Assembly (NCBI GenBank): GCA_018907035.1
Contig: JACCIC010000361.1
Span: 109,422-173,421, forward strand
Direction: 5' to 3'
From: Sycobia sp. Sy_11
Taxonomy: Eukaryota > Arthropoda > Insecta > Hymenoptera > Epichrysomallidae
DNA length: 64,000 bases
The notes beneath the pieces are model-generated. The model made no database searches, had not been told where the DNA came from, and saw nothing but the letters and a program-made list of their open reading frames with translations. Made by a program: the position numbers and the translations under genes. Of this stretch, positions 13,061 to 54,984 are shown one piece after another. The number at the start of each line of letters is the position of its first letter. The first letter of the stretch is position 1.

Positions 13061-14113
13061 TAATCTTAATTAAATATCAAGATAAAAATGTATCATCGAT
13101 TCTCCAATGGTTATAGAAGAAATTTATTCAAACAGAAAGATTATATTTGTATGTTATTATTATTGTAAAAATTACTACTGGTTAGCGTTCACGTGATGTT
13201 TTTACCTTGCGTTTAATTACGATGCGTCATATTCGTTTTTGAATTTTTTTTATGTTCAGTGCTCGAAAATTACGTATTCGTTTTATAATTTAATTTATTG
13301 ATTGAAATGTTTACCAAAATTTGATTTTGAATGATTGATATAATCATAAACTCATGGCAGACTTAAGGAAATGAAATCATTTCTTCTTCGAATACAGCCG
13401 CGAAAAGTTCATAAAATTAATAGTATTTATGCCAAAGTAAAATTAAGATTATTTATAGAAAATGTGTCAATTAACTATTTCTTGCAAATTTAGGTTGAAA
13501 TAGTTTTCTAAGTTTAATTTGTATTTCCATTTAAAGCTGATAAACTTTTCTTACATATAATAAAAAATTATGAAATTTCATTACCTCTAGTTCATCCTAC
13601 CTTTTCGTTGAAATAACATAGATTTCAAGTTAAAATTACGGTAAAAATAAAGTATTGGCAAACTAAAAACAACCTTTTAGAAAAGAAATTTAATTGATAT
13701 AACTATAATCATTTTTCCAATGAGACTATATCTTTTTTTAATAGGTGTTATTTCTGTCTTAAGTTTTGCATTTTTTTAATAATTGCGTAAAGATGAATTA
13801 AAATAAATCTAAATTTCACATATACCCTATAAAATATTTAAGTTATTATAAAAACAAATACAATAATAAAAACAAGTCGTAATAAATTTTAAATACACCA
13901 ACACTTGGTAAAACAAGTATTAAGAAGTACTCATTTTAATTTTTATGACTATAACAATCGATACAAACAACTCTATACAGAGATTCCTTTTCGAGATCGA
14001 AGGTGCTAAAATAAATCTTTCGTACTTTTAACAATCACCAGTGCGCGCTAAATTCTTTCATTACTTCCGCATTGCCTGTATAATATTTCGACACGTGCAT
14101 ATCGCTTCTCAAG

Positions 14114-14115
<2 letters not shown>
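13061..14115. other. Intergenic AT-rich DNA, nothing seen
   Basis: No ORF of coding character, RNA gene or repeat recognised. Confidence 0.6.

Positions 14116-14158
<43 letters not shown>
14116..14158. repeat. (AT)n microsatellite
   Basis: TA dinucleotide run of about 43 bp, followed by a GC-richer stretch (about 14160-14460) of unknown role. Confidence 0.95.
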
Positions 14159-14160
<2 letters not shown>

Positions 14161-14459
14161 ATCCACTTCTGCAATATAACTCGGACGATATGCAAGAGAG
14201 CGAGGTGAGAAATTGCAGAGGTAGCGCCTCGATCTACTCGGCGTAAATAATTAATTGTAGTACAGTTTCCCATAGCAGCCGTTCGTCGGACGACAGAAGA
14301 AAAAAATGGCCTTTCCGTTTTGAGCCCGATGGATAATTAAGCGTCGCACGCAATGCGTTACACAATCAAATTGATTTTCGATTATTCAGTGCACGCGCTA
14401 TCATCTCTTGCTCCGAGACGGCGCGCGTGCCGTTGAAAAACGACGCGAGTATATTTGAT

Positions 14460-15915
14460 CCTCGATGGATTGTATTATAAGCATAGACTGGTAAACGAGT
14501 TTTTCCCTATGAATTCCTATATAAATTCTTTGCTAATTGAAGCAGGAAATGTATAGTGAATTGATTTAGCTCTATAATGAGGTAACAAAAAAAACATTTT
14601 TTTTTGGTATAATTATCGATGTTCAAAAATACAGAAAACAAATTATACGTAATTTAATTTTGGATAGCATTGAACATCGATTTTCATATGAGTACCAAGA
14701 GTATAGTATTAGCTGTATATATCAATATTAAATTCAATAAAGTATTGATGAGTGGTCAAATTTTCAAATGAATAGCACTGTACGAATTTCAACAAATCAA
14801 TTTAGACTGACTCAATGTCCGAAAAATAATATTCCATAGTTTTTTTTTTTTTTTTTTTAAGAAATAGAAAAATTAAAAAAGGTCTGATCATAATTTTTCC
14901 AAAGTATAGAATAATGCTTTATGCGCTTCTACAATAAACGCGTTTTTCTCAAAACCAGTTGGTAGCACTTATTATTTCTACGCTACTGCGCGGACAAATT
15001 TGAATTCTGTCAGTGTACTTCGAAAATACAGTATTTCCCGGTCTGTATGAAAATACGTAGTCGATGTTTTTTAAAAGGAATTTCAACTTTTTTTTTTTAA
15101 TAAATAATTTAGGTACTTCTATAACTATAATAACGTATCGATTAACCAATGGGTAGTCTACTCGGAATTGATACTTTTTTCGAATAATCGGACCTCCCAT
15201 TTCCTACTCGTAATTAGTTATTTTTTTAAAATAATAAAAAGAAATTTTTTTCCTCATACACCCTTAGATACATACTAGAAACACTCAAAAAAGTAATTCT
15301 ATGATTTTTGTTATATGCGTATACAAAATTATGTAATTAGGGCCTTCTGTCGACTTCTGCAGTGGTATTACTCCTTAAAGGGACACTGAAATTAAACAAA
15401 AAAGGATTAATTTACTAAAATGAAAAGAACAATATTTCGAAAATTTCATGCTAAAATCGAAATCGAAGTATAAATAACGAAGATATATCATTTATAAGAG
15501 GCAGTTGAAACATAAAACTTGTATTTGCATTTAAATTTTACATTCAACCCGTATTTCTCACAATCACGTTTTGAACCTGTGAACGGCTCTCGTTCAATAA
15601 CGTCACTAACGATCGTTACAAAATTTTTACGAGTTATTTGTGATATTAAATTTCGTTTATACCTTTCTTGTTCCTGTTTTTTTTTTAATGAGATAACTGA
15701 AACGTTTTTTTATTTGACAATTAGGTTTTAAAGTAGCCAAGCATGACAAGCGTGGTTCACCGCATATTAGACCTTTGCTGTAAGGACTTCTGAAATGTCT
15801 ATAAAAATACTTATTGCTTGGCAATTCTACTTGAAAAAATTATTGTATCTTTTTAAAATACAACTTATTCGAATTATAATAAAGTACATTAAAGATACAC
15901 AAAACAGTTCTTCAT
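14460..15915. other. Intergenic DNA, no gene recognised
   Basis: Contains long T runs (for example about 14840) and small open frames on both strands (14949-15200 minus, 15519-15731 plus) that show no family character. Confidence 0.55.
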
Positions 15916-15917
15916 AA

Positions 15918-15918
<1 letters not shown>

Positions 15919-15985
<67 letters not shown>
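15919..15985. repeat. (AAT)n joined to (ATT)n: perfect trinucleotide palindrome
   Basis: About 33 bp of AAT repeats runs directly into about 33 bp of ATT repeats through ATAT, so the whole tract is self-complementary and can form a single long hairpin or cruciform. Confidence 0.9.
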
Positions 15986-15987
<2 letters not shown>

Positions 15988-16357
15988 CAATAAAAGCGTT
16001 GTTATAAAAATTTAAATTTATTATCTCCTTTTAAGAAACTCTTAACTGTAGCAATGCACTTAGAAAAATAAGTCATACACTAATGAATTTTTTAAAAAAC
16101 GATTTTTTTCATTCTTTGCAAGTACATCATTTGGAAAATACTGTGTATAACTTTTAAGGAATATGGGCATTATTTTTGTGATAAGTCGTGACTTATGTAG
16201 CAAGTAGACTTAAAACACGTTTTTCTCGCAACGACATTTCCCAAGCTGGTATGCAGGATATCCCAAGAACAGCCTAACCGATTGCAATCACATTTTAACC
16301 ACCTGTTTTCAACAGCACTCTGGTATACTTGGATGATCAATATTTTAATTTAGATTT

Positions 16358-16420
16358 TGTGTGCGTGTGTGTGTATGTGTGTGTGTGTGTGTGTCCGCGC
16401 GCACGCGTGCGTGTGTGTGT
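16358..16420. repeat. (GT)n tract with a CG-alternating core
   Basis: GT repeat interrupted by GTCCGCGCGCACGCGTGCG, an alternating purine-pyrimidine run of the kind that favours Z-DNA. Confidence 0.85.
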
Positions 16421-17180
16421 TTAAAGACCAAAAATGAGTTGGTTTTTCGTAAAAAATGAACTTTCACTTCTGACGTGCGCTAGATATATTGGGTTTTTTG
16501 TTTGAGATAACCCACTTTTGAGTTCTACTGCACAATGCACCAAAAAACCACATTTTTTGTACCTCGACGATATTCGTAACAGTTTTGTTACACTTTTGTT
16601 ACTATTTTCACTAAAAAAAATTATTTTGAGATCATGATTATTTAAATTTAACAATTTTTTTTTCATAATAAATAAAATCCGTTCTTAATAAGAATTCTAA
16701 AAAAAGCTCTTTTGTCTTGTAACTGCACCCATCTTCTTCAATGAAATAATTAATAGAAGAGGCAAAAAAGCGTAATTTTCTTTTATTTTCGATAAACAAT
16801 TAAACTTTTGTTAATAAGCAAAAAAAGCTTCTTTGTTATTTTTTACATCTCTCATTATATGTACAAATTAAACAACTTCGTACGGTATTTTACAGGTATT
16901 TTCAAAAACATTAACTATGATATCGAAAAGTGCAGTAACAATGAAATACATTTTTTTTTATATAGAGTCAATAATTTAAAAAATTAACATCGGCAATACT
17001 TGCGTGTACATATATAACTATATAGACCAAGGACTCTTTCTCTCGATGCACCTGTTCAAGCGTCGCCGGTATTATGTTCCTATGGCATTTCGAGAACGCA
17101 AAGCATTCTGAGAGGGATCGATTTCGTCAATCGGAGACAACGTTCGCGACCGAATGACCTCACGCGTAGCAGTCCCAACT
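16421..17180. other. Intergenic AT-rich DNA grading into a GC-richer block
   Basis: No gene seen. From about 17030 onwards GC and CpG content rise towards the PIG-S first exon. Confidence 0.5.
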
Positions 17181-17181
17181 A

Positions 17182-17250
<69 letters not shown>

Positions 17251-17265
17251 GCTCTCTCGCTCTTT
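17181..17265. repeat. (CT)n microsatellite
   Basis: CT dinucleotide tract with a few CCC and CG interruptions, inside the GC-rich region upstream of PIG-S. Confidence 0.95.
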
Positions 17266-17808
17266 ACCTTAATCAGCCAAAATAAGAAGGAGAGGCACCG
17301 CGCCGGCGAGCTTTTTCTCCGCAAACGAGATCGCTTCGGCCTTGTCGCGCTCGAGGAGGGCGCATATCACACCTGCCAGGGAACTTTCAGGCTGGCACGC
17401 ACGCACGCACGCACCACTCACAGGACGACGAGAAGTACGAGGAGGTGATCGGCGCGCCTTCGCATAGCCGGCACGTCGGTACAAAACGTACGGAGCCGCT
17501 CGCACTATATATATGTTATGTGTGCTCGCCCGGACGCGGCGCCCGTCAAACTACTCGTACGTACATATAAGTACGCGCGCTACGCTCTCGCGGAAAAGGC
17601 GGGAGGGCGGGCGCGCGCGCTCACCTCCTCCTCTCGTTGTACCGCCGCGCAGCCCCCTGCGCGCGCCCGGCGCCGCGAGCGCTATGCCGATGCGCCTCAT
17701 TGAGCCGCATCCGAGCGAGGCTTGACGATGGTAAGCGACTGACCAAGAGCGACGCTTCATTCAACCTCGTGATCTCGAGGTCTGAGTGGGCCATCAGGGA
17801 CAGGGGCG

Positions 17809-17852
<44 letters not shown>

Positions 17853-17933
17853 CGAGACAAAGAGAGTGAGGGGGGAAGCGCGAGTGAAGACTGCGCCCCG
17901 GGAAACCGGTGGGCGACGGCGCCGAGGACGAGG
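17266..17933 (+). promoter_or_regulatory. GC/CpG-rich 5' region of the PIG-S gene
   Basis: About 650 bp of strongly GC-rich, CpG-rich sequence, the richest in the window, immediately upstream of the PIG-S start codon. A (GA)n tract lies at 17813-17850. GA/CT tracts near promoters bind GAGA-type factors in insects; that role is inference. Long open frames here on both strands arise from high GC and the low-complexity tract, not from a recognised protein. Confidence 0.5.
17813..17850. repeat. (GA)n microsatellite
   Basis: GA dinucleotide run about 85 bp upstream of the PIG-S start codon. Confidence 0.95.
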
Positions 17934-47812
<29,879 letters not shown>

Positions 47813-50339
47813 TTCTAAACTTTTGTTAAATTATTAGTAATATATTTTTTGTTCTTTTGAAGAAAATAAAATTTTGTATTGTTCATAATAAAAAATGCTT
47901 CATCTTCACATGTACAAAATATAACATTAAGTTCAATTTATGTGTAGAATTAATTAGTAGTTATTATAATTATAAACTATTTTATGCTTTAATATTTGAA
48001 TATATATTTTTTGTGCTAAGTAAACACATCAGATTTAAACACATAGAAACATATAGGTGAAAACACACAGTATTATCACATATACTCGTATGATATATAC
48101 AAATGATTCTAAAATTAGTTATCTTTAAGGTACAGAAATTAATATAGTTTATAATATAATTTATATGTTATATAAACTTTGGTCTTTGTTTTTAGATTCG
48201 AATTTCATAGCTAGTCTATTAATAATTTGAATTAATCTTTGGATCATAGAATTATGTGTTCTTGATTATAATGTTGATTAGATTGATCTTGCTATTGCTA
48301 TTAATAAAAAAACTGATTATTTTAGAAAAATAACTAATATTAAGAAATTAAATAATAAACACAATAACTTCTTTGATCTATTTAAATTGAATCTATGGAA
48401 TAAAAATATATATTTAATTTAAATCAATCATGTTAGATTCATTACATGTTTTCTTAATACTAGACGTTTTTCTTTTGAAAACCTGTTATCTTAAAAATTT
48501 AGTAGCCACTATTTAAAACATATGTATTCAACCCATTATAATAGGATTTATTTAATCTGAGTTTATATGCAATAAAAATATCTTTTCATTTTTAACTGAC
48601 TCCAAAAAAAGGAAGTTATCAATTCCTTTATATTTTATTTCTTTTTGTTTCTCTAGTTAATATAATTTCGTAATAAGTAATGATAAGTGACTGAAAGTTT
48701 TGGTTTGAAAGCTCATGACTCCCCGATGGTACGATGTTCTTGTTCGGATAGATACCAGGCCAATATTCGACAGTATTGGCAATAAGTCTGGTAGACATTT
48801 TAAAAATTTCATTCGTTCAACAAAAGTTTCAACAATAATGAAATCTCTGATGGACAAATGGTATCGTCTAATCATGACGATATTATTTAACCAGTATTTG
48901 CCATTACTGTTAATGGTACTGCTCGGTTTATCGGATAAAACATTAACAAGAATGTGCCTAGTCGAGTGGGTCTTTTTATGTTGTATTCTTAGATTAGCGA
49001 TGATCCTATGAGGTAATCAGATGACCTTAATTGTGTTGAAACTTTGAAGATACCAACGCCTGTCAATACTGAATGATATCATTCGCTTATTATAATCTTG
49101 AGCCAATACTTGGAAGTACTGGGTAGGTTCATTCTACATATTATGTTTCCAATTTCGAAAAGACGTTGAATGTTGCATTAAAAGTAAGGTCATTAGAAAT
49201 AATCATTCGATTACAATCTCTTTTATGCATGACACTTATTCGAACATTATTTTCCTTAGTGTTTTCCTTTGAGAGCTGCTAAGAAATCAAACTATGGCAT
49301 CGAGAATATTATTCCTGAGAGTTGTTGGAGCGTATTTAATTAATCAAACTTGAAATGGTGAAAACGTTGTGTTGCCGCTCCGTGAAGCTTACGGATTACA
49401 GTAAATTGGCGAGAAGGTTCAACAGCTCTTTGAACTAATTGAGCTTTGCAGATCTTATTGATGCAGTAATTCCGCTGTGCCGATCTTCATCGAGCCAAAC
49501 TAGATCTATCATCAAATCTCTATGTGGCAATGCTTTGCTCGTGTGCAAAATAGTTTTTCCTCATTCAAACCTCCAAATTGTATATTTGCAACGTGATTCG
49601 CTTTTTCATGAGGAAGATATAATCCTTATCTAGTACAAAAAGACTTCTTTATGAACATCGTTACAACCCTGAGATTTCAAACCTCTCCTTTGCAAATAAA
49701 GCCTCATCATATCGGATAAAAAATGTACTACTCTACAACTGGTTAGTGGAAGAAAAATATTAATTTTCCTCTCTAGGGAAATGTGCTCTTAACTTCAGGT
49801 AAGATAAGTGAATGAATGAATCCTTGTATGAATCGTATCAACCACTCAACCATTTTTTGCATTTTGAGTTAAGTATTTGAGATTTTTAAATAAATTAAAA
49901 TTTAAACATTATGTGAAATTTTGTATAAAAATTATGTTTTTTCAGTTTTAAAAATGATCTATAGCACTTTTTTGACATTAGATTTAACGTTTAATTTTAT
50001 TTTTTTATGCTATTAAAAATTTTTTAAATTTTATTTTAGAATTGCATTATGAATAAACTTATAATCTTCAAGGATCATCATTAGGATTATACATTTTAGG
50101 ATTAGGATTATACAGTCTTCAATTATTTCTTTTTACAAGAGGGGAGCTGCACCATCCAATCTCCCGCAAGCCTGTACCCTTCACCCCCATCTCCCGGCCC
50201 TATATGTCTTCTTAACTTACTCTATCAATTTCAAATTACATTTTATGATGTTGCAACTTATTGCGGAGTAAGCGTAATCCGGACTTTTAGATATTATACC
50301 TGCTCACTTTATACAAGCAGAACTAACACGTAAATTATT
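47813..50339. other. Intergenic region between PIG-S and the mariner relic, with unassigned ORFs
   Basis: AT-rich downstream flank of PIG-S, then from about 48650 a less biased stretch. Plus-strand frames are open at 48715-49011 (98 codons) and 49439-49633 (64 codons), and a minus-strand frame at 48657-48875. They look somewhat protein-like, but I recognise none, and they have no start context or splice partners that I can defend. A decayed gene or element is possible. Confidence 0.3.
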
Positions 50340-50976
50340 TTACATTTTTTCATTCCGAGTTCAAAATTTTTTCCGCATGCCTTTGAAGAAGCCAAAGCAC
50401 CCTTTAATGAGATCATAGTATGTGATACAAGGGGACCTAAATATTCGCTAAACATTGCTCTGAATCATCAAAACATTGTTGTTTTTGATCCATGGTGAAC
50501 ACGCGCTGCGCCCACTTTGTACACAGCTTTCGCATTTCCAAATATTCATGCACGATAAGTCCAAAAAGTTCCTTGGATATCTTTAGAGTCTTAACTATCG
50601 CGATCAAGTTCACTTAACATCATTTAAAATTATTTTGTAGACTTTTTTAATGTTATCGTTTGTAATAGAGGTTTTTCGGACTTCCTCTACGTGCATCATC
50701 GTCAATGCTCATTTCGCTTCGTTTGAATTTAGCCAACCACTTCTCACTGGTTAATGTTCTTGATGTAGTCCGAACAATATTTACGAAGCAAAAACTTGGC
50801 ATCAACACTAAACAGTATTTTTTCGAATGAATTGTCCAGCAGCATTAAAATTTATACACGTATCTTTTGAAGGTTAACTAAAAATCATGTGGATTTAATT
50901 ATAGTAGCACCATCTATGTGTCAGCCTAAAAACTTTTCAGCCGTACTACTGCCAAAAAACTATTACCAGCGTAGTT
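50340..50976 (-). mobile_element. Dead mariner element, 5' half of the transposase
   Basis: Read on the minus strand, the right end (GGCTGAAAAGTTTTTAGGCTG, about 50947-50927) looks like a mariner terminus. Broken transposase coding sequence follows: EKWLAKFKRSEMSIDDDAR (helix-turn-helix part), IKKVYKIILND, then LIVHEYLEMRKLCTKWAQR and MDQKQQ..DDSEQCL, the conserved mariner linker before the first catalytic aspartate. Frames shift and stops interrupt it, and the catalytic half is missing. It lies just upstream of EMC3, in opposite orientation. Confidence 0.8.
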
Positions 50977-51250
50977 CGAAATGATTGTGCCATCTGTATG
51001 TCAGGGTAGTAACTCACCCCGGGGTTGTGACACTTTTTATATGGGCTTTACACTTCTATCTACTTCTATCCATGCTATCTTCGTTGATACTGTCAACTTC
51101 GAGTATTGTCAGGTGTTACTTGGTGTTACTGTATATAGGAATTGGAGCACAGTGTGGTTTGAAGAATGGAGTAAATAATAAATATAGATATTTCTTTTTA
51201 ATTTCGTCTAATATTTGGAGTGATTTTTTTATCACTTATACTGTATAATT

Positions 51251-52267
51251 ATGGCGGAATTACTGCTAGATGCAAATATCCGAGGCTGGGTTTTCTTACC
51301 TATTGTTGTTATAACCTTTTTAGTAGGAATTATTCGACATTATGTGTCGATTTTACTTTCTTCTCAGAAGAAGGTGGAACTTCATCAAGTTCAAGACAGG
51401 TATAATCATTTATTAAATTATATAGCTAAAATTTTGCTAATCTTTTACTTTGTTACTAAAATACTATCTATATAATTACATCAAATTGTTCATTCTAAAA
51501 TAATATTTGCTATTGCATCCAATTATTTATTATTATATCTATTAAAATGATTTTTAACTTCAATTTCTAGTCAAATAATGATACGCTCAAGACTGCTCCG
51601 AGAAAATGGACAGTACATTCCTAAAACAGCATTCCTCGCAAGAAGATACTTTTTTAACAATGAGGAAACTGGATACTTTAAAACACAAAGGCGAGCTCCA
51701 GTATCACAAAATCCTATGACAGATCCCAGCATGATAACGGACATGCTAAAAGGCAACATTACTAATGTTATACCTATGGTTCTTATTGGAGGATGGATAA
51801 ATTGGATGTTTTCTGGTTTTGTTACAAGTAATTGTTAAGTTAAACACTAAACTAATATGATGTTATAAAAAAATGATGATATTTACATATTTTTATTGAA
51901 TTTTATAGCTAAAGTACCCTTTCCTCTAACACTTCGATTTAAGCCAATGTTGCAACGAGGTATAGAACTTGTAACTCTTGATGCAGCTTGGGTTTCTTCA
52001 GCTTCATGGTATTTTTTTAATGTCTTTGGTTTGAGATCAATTTATGCACTTGTTCTTGGAGAAAATAATGCAGCTGATACATCAAGACTACTACAGGATC
52101 AAGTTTCAGGTGCTGCTATGTCAATGCCTCCTGATCCAAAAGCAGCTTTTAAGTCCGAATGGGAAGCATTAGAAATATGTGAACATAATTGGGCTTTAAC
52201 TGGTGTTGATTCTGATTTACTTGGCTTAAAAACTAAGAGTGATAGCACTGATAGTCAATATTGTTAA
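51251..52267 (+). CDS. EMC3: EMC3, ER membrane protein complex subunit 3 (3 exons)
   Basis: Core membrane subunit of the EMC, which inserts tail-anchored and multipass proteins into the ER membrane; it belongs to the Oxa1/YidC/Get1 insertase superfamily. Exons 51251-51399, 51571-51827, 51909-52267, with GT-AG junctions in phase (2, 1), give 254 residues (human 261). Seen: the start [20 protein letters not shown] with the first membrane segment, [23 protein letters not shown] across junction 1, the cytosolic helical part, [33 protein letters not shown] (second segment), [20 protein letters not shown] and [19 protein letters not shown] (third segment), then a polar tail ending in QYC. The tail is slightly shorter than in human; otherwise the gene looks intact. 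It is convergent with NIT1, with 243 bp between the stop codons. Confidence 0.98.
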
Positions 52268-52510
52268 AGTTAATCAAGCTAATGAAAGTTTTGATTTATT
52301 TAAATATTTATAAAATACAATTTAATTTATTGAAAGACTATAAAGATTATAAAATTTAGAAACTATGTATGTCTGAAATAAGCACATTGTAATTAAAGTA
52401 CGTACATTCACTTAATAATAAATTTATTTTACAAAAATTTTACATTAAAATTAAAATTTAAAATTTTTTTAAAAATATTCTTATAACATATATACATGTA
52501 TGAATAAGAT

Positions 52511-54125
52511 TTAAGAATTAAGAGGTAATAATGTCGGGTATAAATCTGTTCGTCTATGTTTTTCATTTGGTATATTTCTACGAACTTTATTTAATATATC
52601 TAAATCTATTTCTGCTATAGCAATACCTGTTTTATCCATACATTGAGCAATAATAGTTCCCCACGGATCCACTACCTATAAAAAAAAGAATATTTTGTAT
52701 TATTCAAGCATTAGTATCTTCCACTGTGAAGTAAAGTACAAGATTATTATAAATGAGTTGAAATTTTTTCAAATTTTTATAATATTATATATGCCATAGT
52801 AAATAGTTATAATGATAATAACTTTTATTCAATATAATTATAAATAATAAATTTAAATAATAATAATAAATATAAATAAATCCAAAATACCAAATTGGTA
52901 CAGATGTGTACAGCAAAATACTTGTGTATAAAATAACTACATCATAATTTACTATTAATTACTAAATTCATTTTTAAAAAACTCAACAGAATAGAAAAAT
53001 AATGTATGATTTCATATTTATATAATTAAAATTATTTATGACAAGTTGTTTGAAATTACCAAGGCATGTCCCCAACTAATTCTCTTTTTATTATGTGCTC
53101 CCACTTGAGCAGATGCAATAACATAGCATTGAGTTTCAATTGCTCTAGCTCTTAACAATGTTTCCCAGTGACCTGCTGCTCCTGTTTGGAATGTAAAAGC
53201 TGAAGGATATGTTAAAATTTGTGCGCCCATATTTCTAAGACAAAATGCTAACTCTGGGAATCGCATGTCATAACACTAAAAAGTTATTTTTTTAAAGTAC
53301 TTTAATTTATTTAAAAACATGACATAGATTTAAGATCAGAGAGTTGGATTCATCCTGGTTAATACTTACAATACTTAAACCTAACAATCCAGCTGGTGAT
53401 GCTATTGGAGCTACAATTTCACTTCCTTTTTTAACATAACTAGATTCTATTAAGCTAGCACCAGTTTCTTTATTTTCCATATCAAATAAATGGATCTTTC
53501 TATATATTGATACTAGCTCTCCTTTATTATTGATAACGATGTGTGAATTTTGAATTTTCAATTTATCTTGGATCTAAAAATATGTATTATTATTGACTAA
53601 TTTAAATATTATTAAAAAAATGGAATAATTAAGACTTGTACAGCTTCATGCACAACAGTAGAAAGCCAAATATTTTCCTTGAGAGCTAATTCTTTATAAC
53701 AATTTACAGTAGGCCCATCCAATTGCTCAGCCATTCCTACAGCATCAACTTTGTTTTCAGCTAAATAATCAGCTGCTTCAGGAAAAAATGCCATCTAAAA
53801 AATTATTTGTAATAGAAAAATGAACATTTAAAATTTAAAAAAAAAACCTCTTACACATGCATGTCTTTGCTTTGCTTCTGCTACTAAATTAGTAAAAGTT
53901 TCCAGATTTTTTTTTTTATCAGCTGTAGAAGTCATTTGACAAACAGCAACAAGTGGATTTGGCATTGTACTCATTTGAAATTTGGATAATTTTAAACTGA
54001 AACTATTTATTAATTATAAGTTAGAAATTAGTTTAATTTCTATATATAATTATTAATCAAAATATAAAAAATTACTTTAAATTTTCATAAAATTCAAAAG
54101 ATATCTTTGAAAGAATTCGAATCAT
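52511..54125 (-). CDS. NIT1: NIT1, nitrilase homolog 1 / deaminated glutathione amidase (6 exons)
   Basis: Carbon-nitrogen hydrolase that clears deaminated glutathione, a metabolite-repair enzyme of cytosol and mitochondria. Exons, minus strand: 54125-54076, 53996-53855, 53794-53642, 53573-53370, 53275-53060, 52675-52511; GT-AG, in phase, 309 residues (human 327). The catalytic triad is complete: Glu in FFPEA (about residue 70), Lys in YRKIHLF (about 141) and Cys in [12 protein letters not shown] (about 184). Other family blocks are [30 protein letters not shown] and VVDPWG. The exon 3 donor could instead lie 6 nt downstream (GTCTTA), adding two residues. Exon 1 encodes a basic, hydrophobic 17-residue head; the second Met (residue 25, at 53974) would give a short cytosolic form. 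Many invertebrates fuse this enzyme to Fhit; here the frame stops right after the nitrilase domain. Confidence 0.96.
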
Positions 54126-54980
54126 TTTTCTAATATTTATATAATAAGAAAGAAGAATGTAAGATTTACTAAGTAACGAAGCTTCTAAATGTTTCCATAG
54201 TTTAGTATATCAGCTGTTATCACTAACCCAAAAATAGTAGTATCTTATTCGATCTTATCATCAGAGAAAACCGAACATTAAACTATATATTTTATCTTTA
54301 AAAAATTAAAACTTTATATTTACTTTGGAATAGGTATACCATTAATATTGCAATTTTATATATGTATGTTTTTGTGTTTGTGTATGTGTATGTATGCACG
54401 TATGTTTGTATGATGATGTATGTATGATTTTCGACTCTAAATTATTTTAACAAAGAAAGATGTAATCAGAAATCTGTAGCCAAAATCGATAAAGAATAAC
54501 CAGATTATTGAGTTGCCTAGACTCACAAATCGCACTGACACAAATATAATCTATATAAATATAATATAAATGCAAATATTTAGTATATAGTACAAGCAGA
54601 ACAATAAGTGTAAGCAGGGTCGTCTTTAGATTTTACGAGCCCTTCACCGAAATTGGTTCGCGGTGTACAAAAATAAAAAATCTGAAGTATTTGTCTCTTT
54701 TCAGAACAAATCATTAAAATATATTTTGGTTAAACGTTAACTACACTGTGTGTAAAGAATATTTTTTAAAAATAGCCGTTTAATGAAGCACCTTTTCAAT
54801 GTGTAGATTATACTGACGGAGTTTAAATTCGAAAAACATAAATTTTAAAAGATAACATTTTCTATCCGATAATTAGTTGACTCTTTCTACAAAAATTATT
54901 TTTGTATATGGGGACATTATTTTTTTATACAACTGTATATATAATGCAGAATAATAATACATGTCTCGATATTAGGAAAA
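54126..54980. other. NIT1 upstream flank and non-coding DNA
   Basis: AT-rich DNA with short TGTATGT-type runs around 54360-54425. The NIT1 promoter should lie just right of 54125, but no motif stands out. No other gene seen. Confidence 0.5.
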
Positions 54981-54984
54981 ACAT

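Noticed and set aside
52268..52510. A hidden Fhit exon downstream of NIT1
   Set aside because: The 243-bp interval is nearly all A/T on both strands and contains no open frame of useful length.
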